A program made the translations under genes and the position numbers. A DNA stretch of 64,000 nucleotides from Paraburkholderia sp. ZP32-5 (GTDB lineage Bacteria > Pseudomonadota > Gammaproteobacteria > Burkholderiales > Burkholderiaceae), in NCBI RefSeq assembly GCF_021390495.1, contig NZ_JAJEJP010000002.1, positions 2,542,001 through 2,606,000 on the forward strand, read 5' to 3'. Below the pieces are notes generated by a model. It did no database searches, was not told the origin of the DNA, and saw only the letters and a program-made list of their open reading frames with translations. Positions 50,316 to 59,351 of the stretch are shown piece by piece (position 1 is the stretch's first letter; every line of letters begins with the position of its first letter).

Positions 50316-51287
50316 TCAGGAAGCGTCGACAGTCATCGAACCGGCATGGGAAGAATGCATCGCAGAGTTCAGCGACAGGTTCTCCAGATGCGGAACATCA
50401 CGTCTGTAGTGAGTCACCGAAAAATCGATGAAGCGACGCACTCGCGGAGTCATATAGCGATGACCGGAGTACAGCATCCAGAGCGTACGTACACTGTTTT
50501 CCAGCTCGAAGCCTTCGAGAAGCGGTACGAGTGCCCCACCCTGAATCTCGGCCGAGATCAGTGACGCGGGTAGGCGCGCGATGCCAAGGCCGGCTTTGGC
50601 AGCACGAATCAGAGTCAGCAGATTCGACGAACTGAGAACCGGCCGTAGTAGTACGCGCTGAGTGCCATAGGCATCGCCGAACTCCCAGGAGCGCACGCAC
50701 GGATCGGAAGTGACCAATACGTCGTGGGTCGTCAAATCCGATGGTTGCTCGGGCGCTCCTCTTCGCATCAGATAAGCAGGGGACGCCACGATGACATCCT
50801 GCACCGGAGTAAGTGGACGACACACCAGCGAAGAGTCTCGGAGTCGCCGCTCGGCGACGAAGCACACGTCGTACGTGCCGACGGCAAGATCCTGCGTCGA
50901 CGCAAAAACGGTGAGCTCAAAATCGACACGAGGTTCGATCTCACGAAATCCGGCGATCAGGCCGCTCAGGTCGGCTGCCGCGAAGGACTCGTGCGCGGCC
51001 ACCTTCAGAGACCCGCCGGCTTCGTGCGCGGACGAGCATACGTTGGCCTCCAGCGCATCCAGATGCCGTAGCAGTTCCCGGCAGCCGTGCCAGTACTCGT
51101 GTCCCGCTTTGGTGAGCGACACATTACGGGTAGTGCGGTTGAGCAATCGCAGGTTGAGATGCGTCTCCAAAGTCGCGACGCCGCGAGTCACCATTGCGGT
51201 TGAAACTCGCAATTCCTTGGCGGCGACGGTGAAGCTCAGCGACTCGGCGACCTTGGCGAACATGCGCATGGCGGAGAGTTGGTTCAT
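50316..51287 (-). CDS. LysR-family transcriptional regulator
   Basis: This 323-residue protein has an N-terminal winged helix ('MNQLSAMRMFAKVAESLSFTVAAKELRVSTAMVTRGVATLE', 'RLLNRTTRNVSLT') and an effector-binding domain of about 200 residues. It is of the CrgA/DsdC-like branch that starts with 'AMRMFAKVAE'. The start 51287 is chosen by homology; the frame is open further upstream. It lies 29 bp after an SDR gene, in the same direction as the catabolic operon, which it probably regulates. Confidence 0.9.
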   Translation of the reverse strand: MNQLSAMRMFAKVAESLSFTVAAKELRVSTAMVTRGVATLETHLNLRLLNRTTRNVSLTKAGHEYWHGCRELLRHLDALEANVCSSAHEAGGSLKVAAHESFAAADLSGLIAGFREIEPRVDFELTVFASTQDLAVGTYDVCFVAERRLRDSSLVCRPLTPVQDVIVASPAYLMRRGAPEQPSDLTTHDVLVTSDPCVRSWEFGDAYGTQRVLLRPVLSSSNLLTLIRAAKAGLGIARLPASLISAEIQGGALVPLLEGFELENSVRTLWMLYSGHRYMTPRVRRFIDFSVTHYRRDVPHLENLSLNSAMHSSHAGSMTVDAS

Positions 51288-51316
51288 GTTCCTGCGACCC
51301 CCAATAGAGCATCGAT

Positions 51317-52090
51317 CTAGCCGGCCATCCAGCCACCATCGACCATCAGATTTATGCCGGTCACGAAACTCGCGAGAGGACTGGCGAGAAAGAGCGCGGC
51401 ACCCGCGACGTCTTCCGGTCGTCCAAGCCGAGGCCACGGTGTACGCTGACGGGAATACTCGAGAGCGCGAGGATCATTGGCGGCACCAGGCTTGCCCGTT
51501 ATTATTTTTCCGGGTGCGACCGCGTTGCAGACAATCAGGTCACGTGCGTGATCGACGGCCACCTGCCGGGTGAGCTGCACCGTGCCGCCTTTGGTCACGC
51601 CGTACGGAAAATCGCCTGGTGAGGCGACCATACCGTGCTGCGACGACACATTGACAATACGCCCGCGCACTTCGTCAATGGGCGCCTGCATGAGCATCTG
51701 TTGAACGGCCCGCTTGCAGCCATGGAACATGCCGGTGAGATTCACCCGTAGTACCTGTTCCCACTGTGCTTCGCTCGTTTCGACGAGATTGGTACTGGTA
51801 TAGGTCGCGGCGTTATTGACCATCACATCGAGACGCCCAAAGCGCTCCACGGTCATGGCGACGAGCCGATCGACCTGCTCCCAGCCCGATACGTCAGTGG
51901 GAATACTGATCGCCGTCCCACCGGCGGATTCGATCACGACCTGCGTCGTCTCGCCCCCTTCGATCGGTGCCTCGCATAAATCCGCGAGCACGACACGCGC
52001 GCCTTCATTCGCATACCGGATAGCTATCGCCCGGCCCAGTCCGGAACTCGCACCAGTGACGACAGCAACCTTGCCCTCAAGCAATCCCAT
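51317..52090 (-). CDS. SDR-family oxidoreductase
   Basis: This 257-residue SDR is canonical: cofactor motif 'VTGASSGLGRAIAI', 'MVNNAAT', catalytic Ser in 'NVSSQHG' and 'YGVTKGG' with Tyr-x3-Lys. It would oxidise an alcohol or reduce a ketone with NAD(P). Its start overlaps the end of the dihydroorotase-like gene by 14 bp, making it the last gene of the long operon. Confidence 0.9.
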   Translation of the reverse strand: MGLLEGKVAVVTGASSGLGRAIAIRYANEGARVVLADLCEAPIEGGETTQVVIESAGGTAISIPTDVSGWEQVDRLVAMTVERFGRLDVMVNNAATYTSTNLVETSEAQWEQVLRVNLTGMFHGCKRAVQQMLMQAPIDEVRGRIVNVSSQHGMVASPGDFPYGVTKGGTVQLTRQVAVDHARDLIVCNAVAPGKIITGKPGAANDPRALEYSRQRTPWPRLGRPEDVAGAALFLASPLASFVTGINLMVDGGWMAG

Positions 52091-53414
52091 GATTCGCAGC
52101 TCCTATGATCTTCCCCGCCGGCGCAGGCGCGACCAGCTGTCCGTCCTGGTAAATAAGTTGGCCTCGCAGAAACACGGCGGTGAGCCTTCCCGATACCTGC
52201 ATCCCGTCAAACGGCGTATAGCCTGCGCGCGAAAATTGCTCGGCATGACTGATACGTGTAGGGAGTCGCGGGTCCAGTACAAGAATGTCGGCGTCCCGTC
52301 CTCGGGACAGCGTGCCCTTGCGATCGCCAATTCCGAATCGCTGCGCGGGATTCGCCGAACACATGCGAACCAGCGCGGGCAGGTCGATGTCGCCCGTCTC
52401 TACAAAGTGCAACATCGTTGCCAGCAAGGTCTGCACGCCGGGCATCCCGCCGGGTATGTCCGCGAACGCGTCGTAGTGCGCTTTCTTCTCGATACGAGCG
52501 TGTGGCGCGTGGTCAGTCGCCACAATATCAATGAGCCCCTCACGCAAGGCAGCCAGCAACGCGTCGCGATCCTCCGCCGATCGCATGGGCGGCGATGCCT
52601 TGATATCGGCGCCGAGTTCCGCATAGTCGTCCGCGGTGAATAGCAGACACTGTGGAGTGGTTTCGATGCTGACATCCGCGAGGCTTCGCATGCGGCGGAA
52701 GATATCGATGCCGAGCCGCGAATTCGTCTGCCGTATGTGAACGCGAGTCCTTGCTTCGGCTGCCGCAAGGATCGCTCTCGCAATACCGCTCGCTTCGGCG
52801 AGAGGCGGCCGGCTCGCGAGAAACGCATCCACGCCGCCCTTTTCGACCGACTCCAGCAGAGACTGATCGCCGGGAGAAACACAAGCGAGAATGTCCAGCG
52901 ATCTCCCCGTCTTCAATGCATGCACCAGAGAGAACTGAGTGTCATGCAAATAGGCTTCCGGCACATCGGCCGTGAATACTTCGACGGACACCGGCCTGAG
53001 CGACCGGAGTGTCTGCAATTCATCGGCGTCACGACGTAATGCAATCTGAAGCCCGACATCGACATGCAATCGCCCAGCGGCCATTCGCTGTTTGTCGATA
53101 TACGATTCGACGCTATCAGTCCAGGGGTCATCGGTGGGCATGTCGAGCAGCGTCGTTACACCACCCGCTGCAGCCGCGCGCGTGCCGGACTCAAAGTCTT
53201 CCTTGTGAGTCAAGCCCGGTTCGCGAAGATGGACATGCGCATCGACCAGCCCCGGCAACAGATAGCACCCATCGACTCTGCGTTCGATCTTCGCGCTGGC
53301 CGGTGTCTCCGGATCGAGCAAAGCAGCCACGCGGCCGTCGCTTACGCACAGGTCCGCGCGCAAAGTCCCGCCTGCCTCTACTATCGTTGCACCACGCAAC
53401 ACCAGATCAAACAT
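52077..53414 (-). CDS. Dihydroorotase/allantoinase-like amidohydrolase with altered metal site
   Basis: This 445-residue amidohydrolase begins with the metal motif 'DAHVHLREPGLTHKEDFESG' (His60, His62). It has His165 in 'LVHALKTG', His226 in 'RVHIRQTN' and Asp301 in 'ATDHAPH'. The bridging carboxylated Lys of dihydroorotases and allantoinases is Glu145 here ('VEVFTAD'), and the metal His expected just before the 'SS' segment is Gln229. It is therefore probably mononuclear or has a changed reaction. It could open a cyclic ureide. The gene overlaps the TPP enzyme gene by 8 bp. Confidence 0.87.
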   Translation of the reverse strand: MFDLVLRGATIVEAGGTLRADLCVSDGRVAALLDPETPASAKIERRVDGCYLLPGLVDAHVHLREPGLTHKEDFESGTRAAAAGGVTTLLDMPTDDPWTDSVESYIDKQRMAAGRLHVDVGLQIALRRDADELQTLRSLRPVSVEVFTADVPEAYLHDTQFSLVHALKTGRSLDILACVSPGDQSLLESVEKGGVDAFLASRPPLAEASGIARAILAAAEARTRVHIRQTNSRLGIDIFRRMRSLADVSIETTPQCLLFTADDYAELGADIKASPPMRSAEDRDALLAALREGLIDIVATDHAPHARIEKKAHYDAFADIPGGMPGVQTLLATMLHFVETGDIDLPALVRMCSANPAQRFGIGDRKGTLSRGRDADILVLDPRLPTRISHAEQFSRAGYTPFDGMQVSGRLTAVFLRGQLIYQDGQLVAPAPAGKIIGAANHGIA

Positions 53415-55086
53415 CTTGATTTTCCGTCAGGTGACTCATCATCCCGAGCCCCGCGAGACGCCCTTCTTCATGCGTCACGACTTCGAGCAAGGCCGCGCGA
53501 CCGTTGCGCACCGTCGCGACGCAACGCTGCAACGCTTCGCGCAACTGTTCCGGATCGACGACGCATTCACCATGTCCGCCGAGAGCCTGGGCAATCGGCG
53601 CGTACTCGCCCGATACACGGTTCGCCTCGTACTTTTCCGTTGCCACCGGCATGCTCGCCGCGTAGCCACCGAGCACATGGTTGCGCAGCACGATGGCCAG
53701 AACCGGCAATTGACAACGAATGGCTGTCTCGAAGTCGATACCGACCATGCCGAACGCCGATTCGCCCATCACGGCAGCGACTATTGCGTCGGGCCGCGCG
53801 AGTTTCGCTCCCATGGCGAAACCGAGGCTGCTGCCGAGCTGAGTGGTTTTGCCCCAGCCGAGGTATCCCCGGGACTCAGTCACGTCGTAAAACGGAATGA
53901 ATTGATCGCGCGGATTACCGGCATCGTGGGTAACGATGGCTTTTTCCCTATCGAGGACCTCCATGATTTCCCGCACTACGCGATAAGGAGAAATCGGACT
54001 GCCGCCGGCATTCATGAACGGCATCCACCGGGCCAGGAAATCTCGGCGACAAGCTGCGATTTCCTGCGCGAGTTCGTCGCCGCGTCCAGCGCGTTGCGCC
54101 AATGCTTTTGGATCCGCCTGGACGCGAGCCAGCATCTGACGCAGCACGGACCGGCAGTCGCCGACCACACCTAGCGCGACCGGATAATCCTTGCCGAGGT
54201 CATTCGGGTCGATGCTGACCTGCAGGACCTGTTTGCCCGGAGGCACAGGCCGGATGTAATACGAGCGGGTAAGACTGCTGCCCAACGCCAGAATGACGTC
54301 CGCCCGCTCGATGAATCTGTCCACAGTCGCCGGACGCGCCCGCCCTGCCGTACCGAGCGCAAGCGGATGCCTCTCTGACATCGCGCTCTTGGCATTCGGC
54401 GTAGTCATGACGGGGATATTGACGAGTTCCGCGAATTCAGCCAGTTCCTTAGAGGCATGCGCATTGAGAACCCCCTGGCCGGCGAGAATCACCGGGTGCC
54501 GGGCCCGCAGTAGCGCTTCCACGATCTCGTCGATTTCGGCTGCGTCAGCCTGCGGACGTGCACGGCGCACCCGCTGATAGCTCGGCAGATCCAGCTCGAA
54601 TTGCTGCTCGAGCAAGTCCACCGGCAACTCCAGCAACACCGGCGCGGGCGGACCATTTCGTACGCGCGAAATGGCGCTGTAGAGCAATTGCGGCAGATCC
54701 TCGATACGTGTTACCGATTCGCACCACTTGGTGATGTGCCTGAAATTTCGACAGGCCTCGAAATTCGGAGCCACTGCTTCCGATCCACGCGGATAACCCG
54801 TCGGCAGAAAGAGAACTGGCGCACGGTCATTCCATGCCTGAGCAACACCAGCAAATGCACTCTCCGCGCCGGGACCGTACTGAACGGTCACGACCGACAG
54901 GTCGTCGCTCAGCGTCGTGCGAGCATGTCCTTCCGCGATATTGACCGCTACGCGCGGCGTACGGGCAATCACCGGCGGGATGTCCAGTTCTGCCGCCGCA
55001 TCGAACAGGCCACTGCTCGGAAAGCCGATGATGTGTTTCATGCCTTGCTGCTTGAGGATTGCCGCTACGATTTGCGCTCCCGTCAT
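53407..55086 (-). CDS. TPP-dependent decarboxylase/lyase (acetolactate synthase-like)
   Basis: This 559-residue enzyme has the three-domain ThDP fold. The PYR domain carries the catalytic Glu in 'VNIAEGHART', and a central Rossmann domain follows. The PP domain has 'MGESAFGMVGIDFETAIRCQLPVLAIVLRN', where Gly-Glu-Ser replaces the Gly-Asp-Gly that binds ThDP/Mg. Relatives include oxalyl-CoA and sulfopyruvate decarboxylases and glyoxylate carboligase. ATG 55086 follows GGCGGAG; the upstream extension is non-homologous. It probably acts on a 2-oxo acid produced in the pathway. Confidence 0.88.
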   Translation of the reverse strand: MTGAQIVAAILKQQGMKHIIGFPSSGLFDAAAELDIPPVIARTPRVAVNIAEGHARTTLSDDLSVVTVQYGPGAESAFAGVAQAWNDRAPVLFLPTGYPRGSEAVAPNFEACRNFRHITKWCESVTRIEDLPQLLYSAISRVRNGPPAPVLLELPVDLLEQQFELDLPSYQRVRRARPQADAAEIDEIVEALLRARHPVILAGQGVLNAHASKELAEFAELVNIPVMTTPNAKSAMSERHPLALGTAGRARPATVDRFIERADVILALGSSLTRSYYIRPVPPGKQVLQVSIDPNDLGKDYPVALGVVGDCRSVLRQMLARVQADPKALAQRAGRGDELAQEIAACRRDFLARWMPFMNAGGSPISPYRVVREIMEVLDREKAIVTHDAGNPRDQFIPFYDVTESRGYLGWGKTTQLGSSLGFAMGAKLARPDAIVAAVMGESAFGMVGIDFETAIRCQLPVLAIVLRNHVLGGYAASMPVATEKYEANRVSGEYAPIAQALGGHGECVVDPEQLREALQRCVATVRNGRAALLEVVTHEEGRLAGLGMMSHLTENQDV

Positions 55087-55129
55087 TGCGCACTCCGCCG
55101 CGTCGACCACATGACTGACACGATCACGT

Positions 55130-56062
55130 TCATGCTCCTTTCCGAAACAGTTCGTGATTGGCAAGCCAATAGCGCGCAATGTCCTCACGCCGCATGAAAG
55201 CAGCGTTGCCATTCGATCGGCCGACGTGTTCGATGACTTCCCGCAGACCCGAGGCCCGATTCGGCTGGCCACTCCAGCGGGCATGCGCCGCGATGGTCAG
55301 CATCTTGCCGCCCGCGTCGTCCGCTTCGTCGATCAGGTAGTCGATCGCCGAGCGGCAGTCTTCCGCGAAATCTCTCGGGTTGCTATAGCCCGGCGCAATA
55401 AGGTACCGACTGTCGTTCAGCGTCTTCGAATACGGGACGACCAGCAATTCGCCATCGTCATGTTTGACGAAATACGGAATGTCATCATTGCAGGGATCGG
55501 AGTAGTAAAGAAAGCCACCCGATTCGATGATCAGCTCGCGAGTATTCACGCTGGGAAACGAACGGCAATTCCAGCCGGCTGGATGTACGCCGAGTACTTC
55601 ACGATATAGGGTGATCGCCTCCCGCAATTGCCTGCGCTCCTCGTCGCGGCTCATGCCAGGATAGTCTGTCCACCGCAACCCGTGACCGAGCAGGTCGTGG
55701 CCTCGATCCTTCATCCACGCGGCGACATCGGGATTACGCTGTAGCGCGACAGCACACGCTGAGACCGTGACTGGAATCCTGTATCGGTCGAACAGTCTGG
55801 CCAGTCTCCAGACACCCGCGCGGCTACCGTACTCGAAATGAGTTTCGGTGCCGAGATCTCTCAGGTTCGGACTCGTGCTGAGGTTATATTCGCCCCAGTT
55901 ATCGTTGCGGCCATCCTCGAGCCATGAATATTCCGAGCCCTCCTCGTAGATCAGTACGAGATTGATCGCAACCTTCGCACCGCCCGGCCACGTAACGAAC
56001 GGCGGCGTACGGCCATAGCCAACAAAATCCCGTGCTGGGCCCTGCGTCTGAATATCGGTCAT
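55130..56062 (-). CDS. Polysaccharide-deacetylase-family amidase, PuuE allantoinase-like
   Basis: This 310-residue NodB-fold protein closely follows PuuE, the cofactor-type-variant allantoinase. It has 'DFVGYGRTPPFVTWPGGAKVAINLVLIYEEGSE', 'EYGSRAGVWRLARLFDRY', 'GHGLRWTDYPGMSRDEERRQLREAI' and 'TIAAHARWSGQPNRASGL'. PuuE-type enzymes open cyclic ureides. The start 56062 is preferred over 56104. It lies between the epimerase (17-bp gap) and the TPP enzyme (43-bp gap). Confidence 0.88.
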   Translation of the reverse strand: MTDIQTQGPARDFVGYGRTPPFVTWPGGAKVAINLVLIYEEGSEYSWLEDGRNDNWGEYNLSTSPNLRDLGTETHFEYGSRAGVWRLARLFDRYRIPVTVSACAVALQRNPDVAAWMKDRGHDLLGHGLRWTDYPGMSRDEERRQLREAITLYREVLGVHPAGWNCRSFPSVNTRELIIESGGFLYYSDPCNDDIPYFVKHDDGELLVVPYSKTLNDSRYLIAPGYSNPRDFAEDCRSAIDYLIDEADDAGGKMLTIAAHARWSGQPNRASGLREVIEHVGRSNGNAAFMRREDIARYWLANHELFRKGA

Positions 56063-56079
56063 GAGTACATGTCTCTGGT

Positions 56080-57105
56080 TCAGGAACGACTGGCGACGAG
56101 CCAATCCATATAGTCGTGAAAAGCTTCGCGCCCCTCTCGTGGCCGCCAGCCTGTATCGCGTTCGAGACGGGAAATGTCATAGGCTCCCCACATCCCGGTA
56201 GCCATCGCGGGGTCCTGGATGATATTTGCGCCAGCTTCGCCGGTCACTTCAAAGCGGAGATCGGGGATCCGCTGCCTCGCCCAATTGATGATGTCGCCGA
56301 TGCTCGTGGTCACGCCGCTCGCCACGTTGTAGTGCCGATAACGCAATCTGGCCGCTTCGGTCAGCGCAAGAATCGCCTCGGCTGCGTCAACGGAATGCAG
56401 GTAGTCGCCGATCGGCTTCAAACTATTGGGCCGAATGACTTCGCCATCCAGCGCCATTTGCGCCACCCGGTTGGGCACATGGCGGAAATTCCGGCTTTCA
56501 GTGGCGCGATCCATCGGGCCGTAAATCGATGACAACCGCACCGACGCGGCCGAAAGACCAAACAGATCGGCGTAGCGATTGACGATCATCTCCGAGGCGA
56601 ACTTCGAGATGCCGTACAGCGTGAGAGGCGCGACATAGCCGTCTTCCGGCAACGGCTCGGGTGACCAGTCAGGTCCCTGATGCCGGTAGACAGATCCCGA
56701 ACTGATATAGATGAAGCGCGTGATGGCCGGGTTTTGCCGTGCCCATTCGAGCAGTTGCACGGTACCCATCAGATTGACGTCCACGATCCTGGCCGGGGTC
56801 ACCGCCTCGGGCGGCACACGCGCCGCCTCTTCCGCGCTGCCACGCGAGATCGGTGTCACCGTGGCGCCATGCACGACCGCCGAGATTTCGTGGCGATCGA
56901 GTTCGGCGGCCCAGCCTGACGGATCGCGCACATCACCTTCTACAACGATGAGCCGATCCCGCACGGGAGCGAACCAGGCTTGCGCGGTTTGGTCCAGTCC
57001 GGCCCGGTCGAGAATAACGGCTCGCCGGTCAGCATGTCGCTCAAGCCACTGGCGGGCAACGACGCTCATTACGAAGCCCGTGCCCCCGGTAATCAACAGG
57101 TTCAT
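56080..57105 (-). CDS. NAD-dependent epimerase/dehydratase-family protein
   Basis: This 341-residue extended SDR has the cofactor motif 'ITGGTGFVMSVVARQWL' (third Gly of the usual GxxGxxG is Met), 'GATVTP', catalytic Ser/Thr in 'YISSGSVY' and 'LYGISKFASEMIV' with Tyr-x3-Lys. Usual substrates are nucleotide sugars, but in a catabolic operon another hydroxyl or carbonyl substrate is likely. It begins 51 bp after the end of an SDR gene. Confidence 0.88.
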   Translation of the reverse strand: MNLLITGGTGFVMSVVARQWLERHADRRAVILDRAGLDQTAQAWFAPVRDRLIVVEGDVRDPSGWAAELDRHEISAVVHGATVTPISRGSAEEAARVPPEAVTPARIVDVNLMGTVQLLEWARQNPAITRFIYISSGSVYRHQGPDWSPEPLPEDGYVAPLTLYGISKFASEMIVNRYADLFGLSAASVRLSSIYGPMDRATESRNFRHVPNRVAQMALDGEVIRPNSLKPIGDYLHSVDAAEAILALTEAARLRYRHYNVASGVTTSIGDIINWARQRIPDLRFEVTGEAGANIIQDPAMATGMWGAYDISRLERDTGWRPREGREAFHDYMDWLVASRS

Positions 57106-57156
57106 CTATGTTCCTGACAAAGAAGAGTTACTTCCCGGAAATGCGATATCGGCGAA

Positions 57157-57918
57157 TCAACGCGCGGTGTAGCCGCCGTCTACAAGCAGGTCCGTAGCGG
57201 TCACGAAGGACGCGTCGTCGCTTAGCAGAAACGCCGTGCTCGCGCCGATCTCGTCGGGGCGGCCAATGCGCCCCAGCACATGCGCCGGGCCGAGTTTCGC
57301 ATCCGCCTCGTCGAGCGAAGACCACGAGCGCAATAGCCGGCCCGTGCGCACGGCGCCCGGAGAAAGACTGTTGACGCGAATGCCGTCCGCCGCATGATCG
57401 ACGGCCATCAGGCGGGCGAGATGGATCAGCCCTGCCTTGGCCGCGCAATAGGCAACCGAACGGGTAGCCGCGACATGGCCCAGTTGTGAAGCCACCAGCA
57501 CGATGGAGCCTCCCCCGCTCTCGCGCATCATGGGCACGACGAATCGGCTCATCAGAAATGCACCGGTGAGCGAAACATCGATTTCCTGATGCCAGTACTC
57601 GGGCTCGAGATCCTCGACCGATCCGTCGTGCCATGGCGCGGCCGCGTTGTGAACATAGCCGTCGAGCCGTCCGAACTTCGAACGCGTCAGCTCGACCACG
57701 GCGCGCGCGGATTCGAGGTCGGTCACGTCGCAACGCGCGTCAAACGCAGCGGGACCCAGTTGCCGCGCGGTACGTGCCGCCGCGGCCGGATCGAGATCCG
57801 CGCACACCACGAATGCACCCTCGGCGATACATCGGTTAGCAATCGCCACACCGATGTCGCTCGCGGCTCCGCTGATCAGTACAACCTTGCCTTCAAGTCG
57901 ATTGCCAGGGGCTGTCAT
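57157..57918 (-). CDS. SDR-family oxidoreductase
   Basis: This 253-residue SDR has 'ISGAASDIGVAIANRCI', 'YVHNAAA', catalytic 'VASQLGH' and 'YCAAKAGLIHLARLMAVDHA' with Tyr-x3-Lys. It is a classical NAD(P)-dependent dehydrogenase. Its ATG overlaps the stop of the dihydropyrimidinase gene by 4 bp. Confidence 0.9.
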   Translation of the reverse strand: MTAPGNRLEGKVVLISGAASDIGVAIANRCIAEGAFVVCADLDPAAAARTARQLGPAAFDARCDVTDLESARAVVELTRSKFGRLDGYVHNAAAPWHDGSVEDLEPEYWHQEIDVSLTGAFLMSRFVVPMMRESGGGSIVLVASQLGHVAATRSVAYCAAKAGLIHLARLMAVDHAADGIRVNSLSPGAVRTGRLLRSWSSLDEADAKLGPAHVLGRIGRPDEIGASTAFLLSDDASFVTATDLLVDGGYTAR

Positions 57919-59351
57919 GACTCAAGCACCGATGGCAAGGTGGACTGTCGCGGGAACGGGCGCTCCGCGGCAATGAAGCGGCCGCGTCCCGGCTTTGAAG
58001 TCACGTTGCCCTCATGCCAGACGATCTCGCCGCGAGAAATCGTGGTCACGGGCCAACCGCGCACCACCATGTTTTCGTAAGGCGTGTGATCGGTAGCGTG
58101 ATGCAACATGCTGTTCCTGATCGTTACTTCGCGCTCGGCATCCCAGATCGCAAAGTCGGCGTCCGAACCGACCGCGATAACGCCCTTTTGAGGAAAGAGC
58201 CCATACAACCGAGCCGGCGTGGTCGCCGTCACTTCCGCAAATTGCTTCAGCGACATGCGTCCTCCATTCACGCCCGCGGAAAACAGCAACGGCAGCCGTG
58301 TCTCGATGCCCGGCACGCCGTTGGGGATGCGCGTATAAGGCGTATCCGGTCCGCCCGCGATCTTGTCCCTGTAGTGCCACGGCGAGTGGTCGGACGAGAA
58401 CACTTCGAGCGTACCGTCCAGCAGGCCACGCCAGATCTCTGCCTGATTCTCGCGCGGCCTCGGTGGCGGCGTACATACGCACATCGCGCCGGACAGATCC
58501 GGCGTATCGATGTCCTCCGCGGCAAGAAACAGGTATTGCGGGCAAGTCTCCGCATAAACCGGCAAGCCGCGAGCCTTCGCGCGCCGGATTTCTTCCGCGG
58601 CACTCGCCGCGGAAACGTGGCAGATAAGGATCGGTGTCTCGATGACTTCGGCCAGACTGATCGCGCGGAAAGTCGCTTCACGGTCGCCAATGGCCGGGTG
58701 CGACATCACGTGATAACGCAGCTGCGTTTTACGCGCCTTCAGGAAATGGTCGGTCAGCCAACGGATGCATGCGTCGTTCTCCGCATGCACCATGACCATG
58801 GCGCCCTCGTGCCGCGCGACGTTCAGCACTTCGAGCACTTCGTAGTCGTCGAGCTTCAACCCTTCGTAAGTCAGATACATCTTCACCGACGTGCAGCCTT
58901 CGGCAATCAGCCGCGGCAGTTCTTCCTCGAGAAGATGCTGGGTCGGGTCGCCGACGATGAGGTGAAACGTGTAGTCGATGTGCGCTTTCGGGCGCGCGCG
59001 TTGATGGTAGTCCGCCACCACTTCGGAAAGTGATTGCCCCCGCATCTGCACGGCGAACGGAATAATCGTCGTCGTTCCTCCGCACAGCGCGGAAAGCGTG
59101 CCGCTCTGAAAATCGTCAGCGGTGGACTTGCCCTCCCAGGGCTGCTGGTCCATATGACAATGGGCGTCGACTCCGCCAGGCAACACGATACGTCCCTCGG
59201 CGGAAAACTCTTCGCGCCCCGCGGGCAGATCCGCGGCAAGCGCGGCGATCCGCCCGTCGCGCACACCGATATCGACTCTGGACGGCCCTTCAGGCAGCAC
59301 TACCGTGCCGCCGCGAATCACAAGATCGAAGGGAAGATTGCCAGCGCTCAT
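57915..59351 (-). CDS. Dihydropyrimidinase/hydantoinase (amidohydrolase family)
   Basis: This 478-residue enzyme keeps a full binuclear metal site: His64 and His66 ('DAHCHMD'), carbamylated Lys157 ('SVKMYLTY'), His189 ('MVHAEND'), His245 ('CHVSAAS') and Asp321 ('SSDHSPWHY'). Members hydrolyse the amide bond of dihydrouracil, hydantoins or related rings. It overlaps the upstream ATPase gene by 4 bp and is the clearest pointer to a cyclic ureide or imide as pathway substrate. Confidence 0.93.
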   Translation of the reverse strand: MSAGNLPFDLVIRGGTVVLPEGPSRVDIGVRDGRIAALAADLPAGREEFSAEGRIVLPGGVDAHCHMDQQPWEGKSTADDFQSGTLSALCGGTTTIIPFAVQMRGQSLSEVVADYHQRARPKAHIDYTFHLIVGDPTQHLLEEELPRLIAEGCTSVKMYLTYEGLKLDDYEVLEVLNVARHEGAMVMVHAENDACIRWLTDHFLKARKTQLRYHVMSHPAIGDREATFRAISLAEVIETPILICHVSAASAAEEIRRAKARGLPVYAETCPQYLFLAAEDIDTPDLSGAMCVCTPPPRPRENQAEIWRGLLDGTLEVFSSDHSPWHYRDKIAGGPDTPYTRIPNGVPGIETRLPLLFSAGVNGGRMSLKQFAEVTATTPARLYGLFPQKGVIAVGSDADFAIWDAEREVTIRNSMLHHATDHTPYENMVVRGWPVTTISRGEIVWHEGNVTSKPGRGRFIAAERPFPRQSTLPSVLES

